A stretch of DNA of 64,000 nt from Seriola aureovittata (taxonomy: Eukaryota > Chordata > Actinopteri > Carangiformes > Carangidae): the NCBI RefSeq assembly GCF_021018895.1, contig NC_079364.1, positions 2,134,901 to 2,198,900 on the forward strand, read 5' to 3'. A program made the translations under genes and the position numbers. The notes beneath the pieces were generated by a model that saw only the letters and a list, made by a program, of their open reading frames with translations, did not search any database and was not told the origin of the DNA. Every line of letters starts with the position of its first letter. Positions within the stretch are counted from its first letter, which is position 1. Shown in pieces: positions 44,804 to 57,400 of this stretch.

Positions 44804-46946
44804 ATGGGGCAAGTACAAGGTGCCCCAGATAAGCAAGTGACTCTTAAAAACATTCAGGAACTCTACCGGAAGTTTGCAAGCGAGTGTCCGAGCGGAAATC
44901 TGCACTTACACGAATTCAAGAGAATCTTTGGAATCAACAGCAACTCCACAGAAGAAGAATCTGCATACATGGAAAACCTGTTTCGATCCTTTGACACAAA
45001 TAAGGTAACGTCACAGTGTCTTATGGCCAAGAGAAGACAGAACTCAAAACGGACATTTAACAAAGTTGACTTTAGTTCAGTATTGTTGGAAAAATGTAAA
45101 TGACCAGATTGAATATTTGTCAGTATTTGCATCATGTCAGTCTCCTGTTTCCCTTTCAGGATGGGAAAATAGACTTCATGGAGTATGTGGCAGCTGTGCA
45201 TCTCGTTCTTCGAGGAAAACTAGAGGACAAGCTGAAATGGTCTTTTAAAGTTTATGACAGAGATGGAAACGGCTGTCTGGACCGACAGGAAGTAAGACAC
45301 ATTGTCAAAGTAAGTTTTCACATCCATTCATGATGCTTTTCTGCAGAAACTATGGTTTATCGTAATGTTTTCTCTTGTACGTAAGTTATTTAACAATTAA
45401 AAAAAAAAAAATTGCCACAATAATCCAGTGAGCTACAGGTGCAATCAGTGAGCTGCAGATATTTTAATAGCTTTAATGGATTTAGTTGCGTTACTGTAAT
45501 ATCAGATCATTGATTCAGTGAGAAATTGTACTAGACTCTCTGGAGTCAGGGTTGATCTTTTCAGCTGTTCTTACTCCACATGCACCGTCTCCTTTTTTTC
45601 TGCACAAACTCTGAATCCTCCTTTTGTGGAGTGTGTAAAACTGTCAGAAAAATAACACAGGGGGCTGTAAAATTTCACAAATCTTTAGTTATAATCAGTC
45701 AGAATATGATAGAAAAAAACAGTGTATGGTAGTTAAAAAATATTATTTCCTGTTCATACAAACAAAAACAGCTGTAAATGGAAGAAATAAAGATCTAAAG
45801 TTACAGTCTATTTTGGCCTACATGTGAAGCGATTTTATTCTTCAACTTTTTCATTAGAAATCTAACTGAAAATATTAATTAATGTTATAAACTCACTACT
45901 TTTAAACTTTCTTTTAATAAATGAGGGCATACAGATGTGTATTAGATCATGTTTGAAAGCCGCATATCAGCTGGTTTTCTCAGCTTGTACCTACATGACC
46001 ATATAAATAAATGTAAATAAAAGATGTTCATATTCCCCAATGAACAGACAGAGTCCAGAGGGTTAAAGCCACACCATGCTCCAGACAGCAGTGAGAGTAA
46101 ACTGTGTTTGTTGTTTATTTGCTCTGATACCCAGAAATCCTCTGATGTGTTGTGTCAGTGAACATCTGTGTTATCTTATAAAAAGCCCAGAGTCGTTTCA
46201 AATGAAATCAAATGATGCCCACATGTGTCGACAATTAGTATTCAGTGCGTAGCATAAAGGTTGCAGTTAAAAGGGATCACATGGGCGTCGTGTGGCGTAG
46301 TGGTCTAAGCAGGCGCCCCATGTGTAGCTGCAGTCGGCCCCAGTTCGAGTCCCACATCGGACGGCCCTTCTCTGCCTCCCCGTTTCCTGTCTCTCTCTAC
46401 TGCTCTATAAAAAAAGCCCAAAAAATATACTTTAATCACAGGGATCACAGCAGCAGAAAACCTGTGTAGATTTCAGTGTTTCTCTAAATAACGTTGTCTC
46501 ATTGTTCTGAAAATGTCACTGAAAACAAATCGAATGAAACATAAAGCACAAGATATTTGCTCTCAAACATGTAAACTGACATCAGTTTGTCTGTTCAGAT
46601 CATCTACAAGATAAAGAAGCACAACGATCCGAGCATCACCGTGAACATCGACGACATCTGTAACAGAATATTTGAACTGGTGGACAAGAATAACGACAGT
46701 AAGTTCCAGGTTGACTGTAATCCACATTCAAAATCAGACTGTGAGCAACACCTGTTCCTACATTATAAATCCATACTGTCATTAGTTCCTCCACCTTATG
46801 TTTCTCTTGTGAATTGTCCAGGTCAGATTTCTTTGGAGGAATTTATGGAAGGGGCTGAAAAGGAACCATGGTTGATGGATCAGCTCAAACTGGACATCGG
46901 GCCCTGTGAGTGGTTCATGGAACAGCAGAAGATTAATGAGAAATAA
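44804..46946 (+). CDS. guca1: Guanylate cyclase-activating protein (GCAP), gene 2
   Basis: Exons are 44804-45004, 45160-45309, 46599-46698 and 46822-46946, giving 191 residues with the same intron positions as gene 1. MGQVQG gives an N-terminal myristoylation signal. EF1 is degenerate ([14 protein letters not shown]). EF2 is [12 protein letters not shown] (64-75) and EF3 [12 protein letters not shown] (100-111). The EF4 loop is DKNNDSQISLEE (146-157), where loop position 6, nearly always Gly, is Ser because the codon split by intron 3 reads A|GT. Other calcium ligands are kept. The C-terminus ends MEQQKINEK. It acts like gene 1, on retinal guanylate cyclase. Paralogue unresolved, in the teleost GCAP4/5/7 group. 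Confidence 0.93.
46282..46440 (+). mobile_element. tRNA-derived SINE in intron 2 of GCAP gene 2
   Basis: The pol III A box TGGCGTAGTGG is at 46293-46303 and the B box AGTTCGAGTCC at 46342-46352, with a non-tRNA body and an A-rich tail (TATAAAAAAAGCCC). GGGATCACA flanks it on both sides (46273-46281, 46441-46449) as a target-site duplication. Confidence 0.88.
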
Positions 46947-49400
46947 TGATATATAGATAGTATTATTATATTATTATATATTATCTCATCCACAACCGGG
47001 TGGAATCTTAGCAGCTCGTAGGGTTCTCCTCTCAGTAAACCCAGATCACTACTGACTCCATGGTTGGACCGGGAAAGAAATTCAACCTTGGACTTTGCAC
47101 AAATGACACTGACGGAGCCGGTAAAAACTTGACAACTTTATGGATGTTTTGCAGTCCACAGTCTGACCAGGATTTCAGCCGGTAGTCCCCATGGCCAGTC
47201 CACCTGTGCTCTGGTCCTATTTCTTTCTTTGTCGGAGGCCATTTTAGCCCGAATAGTGGTTTCTTCAGTGGAGGGAAGGTGGCTTTCACCTGAATGCTCC
47301 GTTGCCAGTCTGGATACCAAAACGAAGAACAGAGAAACTTACTGTGTCTCAATTCACAAACTTCCGTCATCTTTTGTACCTCTGAGTTTGAACGTGTGAA
47401 AAGTATTGATTATATCTCTCTTGAGGTATAACTGTGATATTTTAGCAGGTCACTGTAAAGTCAATACAGAGATCACAACATACACAGTTCTCTTCTTCTC
47501 TTATCACTGTGTGCCTGGTATAAATCCCAGTGTGTGTTTTTTAAATCTGAACGATTCATTTATATTGATAGATCATCTGAATGTGAATTATTAGGGAAAT
47601 AACTGCAGTAATGAAGAACACAAACGCAAGAGAAGATGAGAACAGAAGTATGTGAGCTAGATCAGAGATTCAATCAGCATCTTGTTATTGATAATCTTTC
47701 ATTTTTCTGCTGTCACTTGGCAGCTTCATTTCCTCAGTGGATCAGCTGTTGGTATATTGTAAATATTTTAACATCCTCAATGCTTTAAGTTGAAACTAAA
47801 CAAAAGACCAAACCAGTGTGTGTTCATGTTTCATCACATATTTCTCACTTTTATTCTGGGACCAATTTAGTTGTCAAAGCACATTCAAACAAAAAAAACA
47901 AATAGGAGACCTCGAGGGAGCTTTCACATTATGGATTTAGTCTGACTTACTATTCTTAGCCTTTAAAGCTCTTTAACTAGCAGTATAATATCCTTTGGCT
48001 TCACAGTGACACCAATGAGAGTCACAAATACTGTTAGGTAAAGAGCCTTAGTGAGACAGGCTAAATCCATACAGTATAATGTCCCACGGGGTCTCCATAA
48101 GGTGATGGTGTCTCTGCGCATGTGCGACTCACTGAGCTTCAATCAGAGTCAACAAGCTTAATACATCAAATTATTTTGAAATATTTAAATTGACCAATAT
48201 TTTTATGTTTGCTTCTGACAAGAATTAAATGAGTAAAATGCAGAATGACACTAAAAATGAAAAATGAACCTGCTCCTGCTGCTCAATGCACATAAATCTA
48301 TTGTCTGCAGCATGATTACCAACCAAGCCCCCGGAGGCCCATGCCTGGTGAGGTTCACCATGTTTCATTGTTTGTGTTAATTTGACAAAGTGTGGATTTG
48401 TTTGGGAGCAGGTGCCACTGGTGGTGATAATTATGTAATCTTGAGAATCTGTGAAGAACAGCCCTGTGATAAAATATAGTTATATGTTTTATAAAAAAAA
48501 AGATCTTCAATGGTTCAATTGACATTACACCTACAAAATAAACATACATAAATGTGTGCTCAGTCAAATTACAAATGTCAATTTACTTTGACAGTGTGCA
48601 AACCTGGGGTCAGTATTCAAGCAAGAGAAAATTCTTTGTGCAGCAAGGCAGCATAAAAACACAATAAGACAATTTAGGACAGTGAGCTTTGCAATTCAGA
48701 ATACATTTCCAGTGTGTGTACAAATAAACAAACACAGACAGTGGAAAAAAGTATTGAACAATCTTCCTTTAAATCTTTCAAGTGAAAATGTAAATGAAGA
48801 ACTTTAACATACTGTAGATGATGTTTCTCCTCCACTGTCAGTCATGGCTGAACCTGTCAGTGTCCTAACGATGGCAACATCCACTGTCTTATCTTAAATC
48901 TGTGTTTGAAGTTTTAGAAATAAAGAAAAATGTCTTTCTTTTTGAATGTTTGCTGTGTTTATTACGACCAAACTTCATCACTGCCTAAAACAAAAAAGAA
49001 ATATGAAAACGACAACAGCTCATTCTGCTGATTCAGTTGTGTTTTTAAGGCCATGTCTATCGTCTTTGTATTATATTCTACAGGCTTTTTATTCTACAGG
49101 TTCTACAAGTAATTCAGTAGGTTCTTTCACAGTCATTAGGTTCTGTAATCAATTGCCCTAATCCTCTTGTTCTAAATTTGAAGAAATTCCCTCAAATCTT
49201 CGCGGAGATAACGCGTTCACGAGAATGGGACGGACGAACGAACAACGGGAAACCAATAAAACTATATTCTCACAGTGTCATAAATTGAAATGAAACTGTT
49301 AGCAGCTTGGTGAGTCGGACTGGAGAGACCTTGGACGATCCTTTCAAACGAAGTGCGTCTTTTTGACCAGAACAGAGGCGGAGTTGTCCTCTTAAGTCCG
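46947..49400. other. Intergenic between GCAP gene 2 and golgb1
   Basis: No supported gene. Positions 49170-49260 (CTTCGCGGAGATAACGCG... GGGACGGACGAACGAAC) match a common fish repeat class ('gaatgggacggacggac'). The rest is AT-rich unique sequence. Confidence 0.55.
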
Positions 49401-49404
49401 TTAA

Positions 49405-49507
49405 ACGAAAACGGAAGTGATAAAGGGAAGTATCTTGCTGTTTGTTTCCTCTTGGATACGCATTTTCCGGGACAACAGGCGTCTTTTGGAGAAAAAAAAA
49501 AGATGAG
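49405..49507 (+). promoter_or_regulatory. golgb1: golgb1 TATA-less promoter and non-coding exon 1
   Basis: An ETS-type CGGAAGT lies at 49412-49418 and no TATA box is seen. The exon ends AGATGAG|GTAAAT (donor 49508). The next exon starts after TTAG at 51404. An ATG sits five bases before the exon end and opens a three-codon upstream frame after splicing. Confidence 0.5.
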
Positions 49508-51365
49508 GTAAATATTACTCCACGTCTACATATTTTTAACAGATTTACCTACACCCATTAACTTCACAGATATCATATTGCTTCGTAGCTAATGATAATT
49601 GTCACACTGGCTACCGGGACCTGTCAGTGTTACAGAATTGCGCATGCGCAGTTCCTCCCGGTTGTCTGTTGACAAACGTGACCGATGTCTATCTCTGTCC
49701 CGTTTGCAATTTCGTCGTGAAGTGGAATAAAATGTAATTTCACGGGATTTTGTCGACGTAGCGTGATGTCAGATGGACTCTTCATGAAGTTGTGAATCCG
49801 GTAAACACCTAAAAGTATTATATTACTGGTTGCGAGCTAATTTATTAAGTTAATAGTCAAGGTGCAGTTCAGTGCTAGCTGCGTTAGCATGTAGCTACAT
49901 AGCTGGCAAGATAAAGTTAGCTAGCTGGATTAACGTTAGCTATAACTGCTGTTTATTTAAATAACTGGCCGACTTGCCGACGCCCACCCCAACCCAACCC
50001 CCGAGGCCTTCTCCCGGCACAAGTGTGAGGCCTTTGCGGTTCAATTGACCCGTGGTATGGATTAGTCGGAGATGCAAGCTATTAATTTAGCTAATGTCAA
50101 TTCCTCGGCGACCCTCACACTTTAACTTGACGCTAGACTGTAAGAAATTTTGTGTTTGAAATGAGATTTACTCCTGTTCAGTCAGCAGTAGTTGGTGTGG
50201 CTTTCTGTGCTTTATGTTTCTGGTAAACTGCAATTATCAACAGCATAATGAGACTTGAAGAGAGCTGCATGTCTATGTCTACAGCGTTAGCATCTCTGCA
50301 GTATCTTTCAGTGTGCTCTTAATCTAACGTTAAAATGTCTGTTAACATCTCAGTGTATTAAGATTTGATAACAAGCTACAACACAGTCACAATCAGGTTG
50401 TTTTGCACAGTTCACCTTTTCATTTTTTGCGTATTGTCCATTACTAGTTAATAAGTGAACTTTATGTTTGTGCAAATAAATGACATTAAGCCAGAAAACC
50501 AGTATGGCAATGTATGGTGCTGGAGTCTACTGTGGTATGCGTGACAGAACCAGTTTGACCTGATTTTTCTCCTGCGTCACGTGGGTAGGACTGTGCAGCA
50601 AGCTGAATGAATTTGGCTGATCATGCACCCTGGCAGTGTACTCGGTGTTACACCAGGCCTCAAGTCGTGTCCAGTTTAGTCCTCTAGGTGTTTGGGTTAC
50701 TACCTGCAACAAGTACCAAGAGCCACACCTGTCAGTCTGGTTGTAAACAAGGTTGTGCTTCTCTGCAGCTGAAACATAAGCGGGGTTTATGATTAGGTTT
50801 GACTCTCCTAGCAATCACCTGACTGACTTGGCAGACCTGTGGCCTGCTTTCTCAGTTTGTCAGATGAACTGACCTGAAAGCATGCACTGCTTAGTCTGTT
50901 ATCTGCCAGGATGTTCATGAATATTTTAAAGACGGAAAGCAGTGAGAGCCTAGTCTTGTATTTCCTGTATCTCTGAGGGCTGACTTGCTCATTTATCTAA
51001 ATACATTATTGATTTTTAAACTTTATTAGACATGTAAGCTTCTCCAAGCTAACAGCTAACAGCAATGAAAGACTGCTAAAGTCACGATGAAACAGTATTT
51101 TGAGACTATCATGCAGCTTAAATTTAAGTTATGCTAATTTAAAACAGGATGTAGGAATCATTCAACAGTTGAAATCAATGAGAGGTCGAGTTAAAGAGTT
51201 TTATTTGATAGGAAGAATTGTTAAAAGGGTGGTGGTCATCACAACAGAGAGGCATAAAATGGAGACACAAGTGGTTCTGATATATAATACCGATTCGTTT
51301 GATTGAAATCCTATTTCCTAAACCTTAATAAACCACTATCTTTCTAGATTCTGAATAATATATTT

Positions 51366-51403
<38 letters not shown>

Positions 51404-51404
51404 G
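49508..51404 (+). other. golgb1 intron 1
   Basis: About 1.9 kb. A (TG)n microsatellite at 51369-51400 runs right up to the TTAG acceptor. The short frames inside show no family resemblance. Confidence 0.6.
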
Positions 51405-51419
51405 GTCTTAACTGAAACC

Positions 51420-54400
51420 ATGCTGAAGTGGTTTTCCGGTGAAGAGGGAGAGCCTGGCTCTGGAGTAAGTACACGTGTGCTTTTCTTTCCATTGCTTGAA
51501 CAGTGGTATTGTTATCAGTGTCTGGTGACTGGTATTGTGGCACTGTTTAAGAAACAACAAGTATTTTGTGTATTTGTCTCACCACTTGTTTCCAGTCAAA
51601 CCATTTGTTGCTATATTCATACATTTGTTGACCATAGATTTAAGTCAGTACTAACAATTTCTCTAGTAATTTACTTGCTCAAAGGAAACCCATTGGAAGC
51701 TTTGCAGTGTTTTTCATGTCCAGATAAACTGGAATTAGATAGACTGCTGAGCACAGGGCTTTGCCTCAGACAACCAGAGCTCACACTTCCTGTGAGGGGG
51801 AAGCACTGCTCCAGCTTAAACCTCTCTGCAGCCCCATCTACATACTCTGCAGCCTATATGCTAATCTTACTTTTTAGGATAACATGCTTATATTCGTTTT
51901 TTACTAGGAATGCAATGAACAGCTCAAACCACACAACCATTACATTTTTCACTTCAAACAATATGAGTTTAAGATCCATTCAGATATTTAATCTGAGGTG
52001 GGGCAGCAGCAGCATTTCTCACCTGTTAGCCTTCATTGTCGTTTGTGTTGCTAGGCAGCATCTAACTAAACAGGAAGAGGTTTGCAAAGCTTGGCCAGGA
52101 GTTTTAAAATCTTAAGAAGTTTTAAAGCCAGGAAAGAGAAATTTTACTGATGTCTGTCAAACCCAGAGATGAGATGATGTCTACCTCTCTCTCCCCCTCC
52201 TCTGCCACAGACACACAGACTCTCTCCCTTCACTCACTGATACACGTTTATTAAAATGATGTTTTCTCTGTTCTCACTGAGAAGCTGTTTATTCTTTTTC
52301 TTCGTCCGAGCTCTTTAGCTGAGGCTCAGCTGTTGATTTCTTTAACTGCAGTTTTATAGCTGGCACATTCATTTAGAATGGCAGACTGTACGTCATAGAT
52401 GTCTGGTTAATCCACACCCACTAACCAATCAGAATCCAGACTTTTCACTGGCCAGGATATGCATTCGTAACAGCATTTAAAATTAAATGCAGAGTTTTTT
52501 TTTTGTTTTTCTTTTTGGTCACTTGTCCACCATCTCCTCCGTCTCTCCTCAGGGTCCAGGCTCTCCCCATCATGCTGCTGCTGCTGCTGGTGGAGAGGTC
52601 GCTGTAGAGGAAATGGCAGAGCGGCTGACCCAAACGGAGCAGCTTGTCGCTCAGCTGAAGGAGCTGATCCGGGAGAAGGACGCAGCACTTTGCACCAAAG
52701 ACGACCAACTTAAGGTGAGGACAAATATCTCTTCTGGTTTTCCTCTAGTAAACAGATGTGTGTCTATTGGCTCTATGAAATGCAGTAATGCAGTAATGGT
52801 GTGATGGTTTCTGGAGTGCCCTCCTTGTACAGTATACGTGTCGTTATTTAAGCCCATATAACTTGTACTCGTGTCAGGTAGGGGTCATGTGTAGGGGCCA
52901 CTTCTGTCATCACCTAAACCATGAAACAAAAAGTGCCTGCTTTTGTTTTTCGTACGTGTCTGTGTCCTTCATTTGGTAATTGCATATTATCCACATGAAA
53001 CACTCAGTCCACGAGCAGTGGACTTAATGAAGTCAGTGTTCCTGAGCTTTGGTTCGGAGTAGAGCTGCTGGATATGCAAGAAAACATCATATCGGGATTA
53101 TTTTGGCAGTTATTGTGATTTCAGTTGTAATGATAGTTTTCACATTTAATTTTTACTGGGGAAAAAATCTAAAAATAATGTTGACGTGATTTGTGTTGGT
53201 TCTTGTACCTAACATACATGTTCCTTTACGTCTGGAGGATACGATTTGTGGGTCGGGTCGTCTCTGTAGCACCACAACGCTTATGGTGCTGACAATGTAC
53301 GACAATGTTGTGACACATTTTACTTTAATCAATAAAAGCTGCAGCTCCTGCGATTTGGACATATTGTGATTTCGATTATATTTCAATTCATTGTGCAGCT
53401 CTCGTTGAGAGCCTCTCTATTCTTCATTCACTGTGTATTTACAACATGATAGTTCCATGTTTTATGATATGGGATATTTAAGTATAATTTTCCTTGCACT
53501 GCTCACAGTGGTGTGAGCTCTGGGTTCTGTGTGACAGGGATTTGTATCTGACTGATCCAGGCACAGTTGGTCACGTGTTATTCTAACATGGTTTGTAATG
53601 CTGCAGTCAAGGGCCACTGTTAGTCACTGACTGAGACCATCCAGTGAAATCCCTCCCTGATATCGTTAACTATTAAACTGCCAAGTCAAAGTCTACTACA
53701 CAGTGATAAAGACAGGAATGTGAGATTAAAGCCACAACACGGTAAATGTTTGGTTTAGAAACCTCATTACAGGAGAGTGCAGACAGGAACATTTACTCCA
53801 CTACAAAACATTACTACAAGACCTGCCACATCTCACGCTGCATTAATCTACTTTTTGGCAGCTTGACCTTAGATTTTTCATCTGCATGAACTGATTTACA
53901 GCTGATGGTGTAACCAAGCTTACTGATGTACAGCTGGGCGATATGCCCAAAAAACTAAATGAAAAATTCAGAGAATCAGAATCAGATGTATTTGACTCCA
54001 CAGATCAGGGTGCAGGTCACATTTAAAAACAACAAAAGACATGTTAAACATGTGACATAACAACATGAAAACATGAAAAGAGAGCAGCGTGTCAGACTTT
54101 GAAAAACTACAAAAACATTACTACCTGTCTTTGTATTGTATAGATTTATACTTTTCTATAATATTTCTTTGCATTTTATTGTAGATATTTTAATTTATTG
54201 TTAAATTTCTCTAAATTTATATTTAAGATATCTGACCTGCAGTACTTGCTTGTTTCATCTTTGTTTATATTTCTTTTCGTCTTACTATGATTATCAATAT
54301 GAACCAAAACACCAAAGCAAATTCACTGTATGTTGAAAACCTACTTGGCAATAAACGAGATTCTGATTAAGTCGGTGTCTCCAAGGAAACACAGCCAGCT

Positions 54401-57400
54401 TACATTGTTGTCATAGCACTAGCACCGATGTTGTTTGAGAGACGCCAGAGGAAGCACATATCTCAATTTTGTGATATAGGCATTTTTTTCACATCGTGCA
54501 AAAACATGAATTTGAATTAATGGAATAAATCCGATGTAACATATTGTCTGTGACGCAGGTGGAGAAGGAGGCGTGTGAGGCCAAACTGTCAAAGCTGCGT
54601 CTCCAGAACAAGGCCAAGGTGACCTCCCTCACGTCACAACTGGAGGAGCTGAAGAAACAGCAGGGAGGCCAGCGCACGCCAACACATGGCAAGAAGGTAC
54701 GAGCACGCACACACATTCACACTGGTATGATTATCCACCTGGAAACGTATAGTGAAAACATGAATTCCCTAAAACTCACATATATTGTATTATTTAAATC
54801 CCAATTAAAAAAAAAAAAAGAATATGAACAACACATTCATTAGCACATACGTGGCTCCTTTAACAACCAGCAGACACAGAGCAATGTGATCAGTCCATTT
54901 GAATCATGTTTCTGGTCTTCTGGCGAACGCAGTCCAACGCGTACCATTTGATATTTATAACATTGTCTTTGTGTTTCCCTGCAGGGGTCATCGGAGGGAG
55001 GAGGGGAGCAGGCCAGTCGGGGCAAGATCGTCCTGCTGAAGAAGAAAGTCGAGGAACTGGAACAGCAGCTCGCACAAAGAGACGAGGAGCTGGAAAACAA
55101 GGTAAAGTTTATTCATGTCATGTTTTCTAAGTTATTAAAGAAATGGAATTATAAGAAAGAGCTGTTGTATGTATTAGATTGATTAGAAGGTTTTGAGTTG
55201 GTCTTATTGAATGATATAGATGTGTATTGTTGTATCTGATATCATTGAAGTTTTGCCCATAAATTACTGGGGACCCCGTGAAGAGTAGCCACTGTTTCAA
55301 TACAGTGGCTAATGTGGATCTAACAAACTAAATAAAAATTAATTAATAAATAAATAAATTTGAATTAACAGTAAGTGCCTTCATTTTCAATCTATATAGA
55401 AAAATCCTAAAAGTGTAAATGAAAATCTCGCTTTAAATAAAGTTGTATAAAAAGGTGTTTTAAACAGGTATCACACCTGTCGTAGTGAAACTATGAAGCC
55501 AGCGTCATGATCATGTTCACCTGTGTTTAAAACAAACAGTGAGTTGAATTACAGCGATGAACAGATGTACTGCTGAGAGAAAAAGCCCTTTGTCTGTTTG
55601 TTTTTATAGTTAGCTGATAGATAGATAACGAGTTCAAACATGTATAAGCCCTGAACTGAGGAGTGAAACACTTCACTGAACAAACACCGTTAAGTATCTT
55701 TCTCTATTCTGGCTGGTTTGTGACGTTTAGTTAAGCTGTTACTGTCCCAGGTAAACGCCTCCAGAGTGAGAGGCTGACCGGGTTTGTAATCTGATTTAAT
55801 GTGCGGCTGTTTCTTTACTTCGCTAACCAACATCATTACTAATTAATTCTAGCGGAAGGAGGTGGCATCTCAGCGGCAGCGAGGAGAGGAAATGGACTCC
55901 ATGCTAACGGAGAAGGACAGGAAACTGGCAGAAAAAGAGGCGTACATTGTCCACCTGCAGACAGCACTGGCAGGAGATCAGCCCATCGCACCTGCACCGC
56001 AACAAAAGGTGTGAACATCGCCTCATAACACTTTTCTCTGTCGTTCTCCACCGCAAACATTTTCACATTGTAAGACTGGGGTCAACTGAAGCTCCATTTT
56101 GACTTAAATCAAGAGGCTCAAGTAAATATTATGCTGTACATCCTCAGGTGTCAGAGGACGGTGGGGCCATGCAGGAGCTCCAGCTGCTGGTGCAGAGTCT
56201 GACCAGGAAGGTGGGAGAAGCAGACGAGCGCTACAGTTTGCTGCAGGAGCAGACGGACAGCCTCAAAGAGCTGCTGGCCACAGAGAAGGAGCAGTACGGT
56301 CAGAAGGAGAACATGTACAAACAGAACGTACGTTTTCAACGATCATAGGCACAAGCTCTGATGCGTTTATCGTAGTATCTGATGCTGTTGTCTGTGTTTG
56401 TTATGATACTCTGCTTGTTTGTTTCAGATCCAGACGTTCAAAGACATCATTATCCAGAAAGACAACCAGCTGCTGGAGATCAACCAGATGCACGAGCAGG
56501 AGCTCTTCAAGCTAGCAGCAAAATCCGATGCCAGTGCAGACTTGGAGCAGGTAGTGACTCCAACCGCTCTTTTAAGGAACCGAACAGTGCCTTACCAAGT
56601 TCACTGGGTTAGTTGTGTAACATCATTTCCTTTGTCCTCTCAGCTGTTGAAGGCTCTAAAACAGAAGCTCCATGAGAAGGAGGAGGTGCTGCTGGGTAAA
56701 ACCCAGGTCATCGATGTTCTTCAGGGGGAGGTGGACGGCAGGGACCAACAGATAAAGGTCAGGAGAGACACCTCTTCACTTTGAACATGTTTTTGTTACA
56801 GCCTCCTCATCGCCTCTTCTCCTCTCCCCACAGGAGCTCTCTGAGCGGCTCCGTCGGCTGCAGGTTGAACGAGAGAGCCTGGAATCCAAGATGGAGGCAG
56901 AGAAGCATGTGATGCGAGCGCAACTTCGTGACCTGATGGAGAAACAGCAGGCAGAGGTGCGGCGAATGACTGAGCACCATCAGACGCAGATGGACCAAAT
57001 CCAACAGGATCTCCTGGGGCAGATGGAGGAGCTGAGGAGGGTAGCAGCACCACCACCTGCCCCCCAGGAGGCCGCAGGAGGTGGAAGTGTGCCTGCTGAT
57101 TCAGCCTCCATCCAAAGAATAGCTGAGCTCGAAGGTTTGATTATTCGCTTGTGTCATTCCTTCTTATCATTATTCAGTCGACATGTCCTAGAAATGCAAG
57201 AGAAATTTCATGGTGGTTGAAGATGGTCAGCAGTTATTTTTTATTTTAGTCTTTAACTGAAATAACTGGATTTATTTAAGCCAAAAAATAATAAAGATTT
57301 TCTGTCCTGTATGTCCAGAAGTTACTGTCAAACCAGGTCAAATACAGTTTTATGTGCAAATTGTGTTTTTAAAGTCAAGATTTTCACCTACATATTTGAA

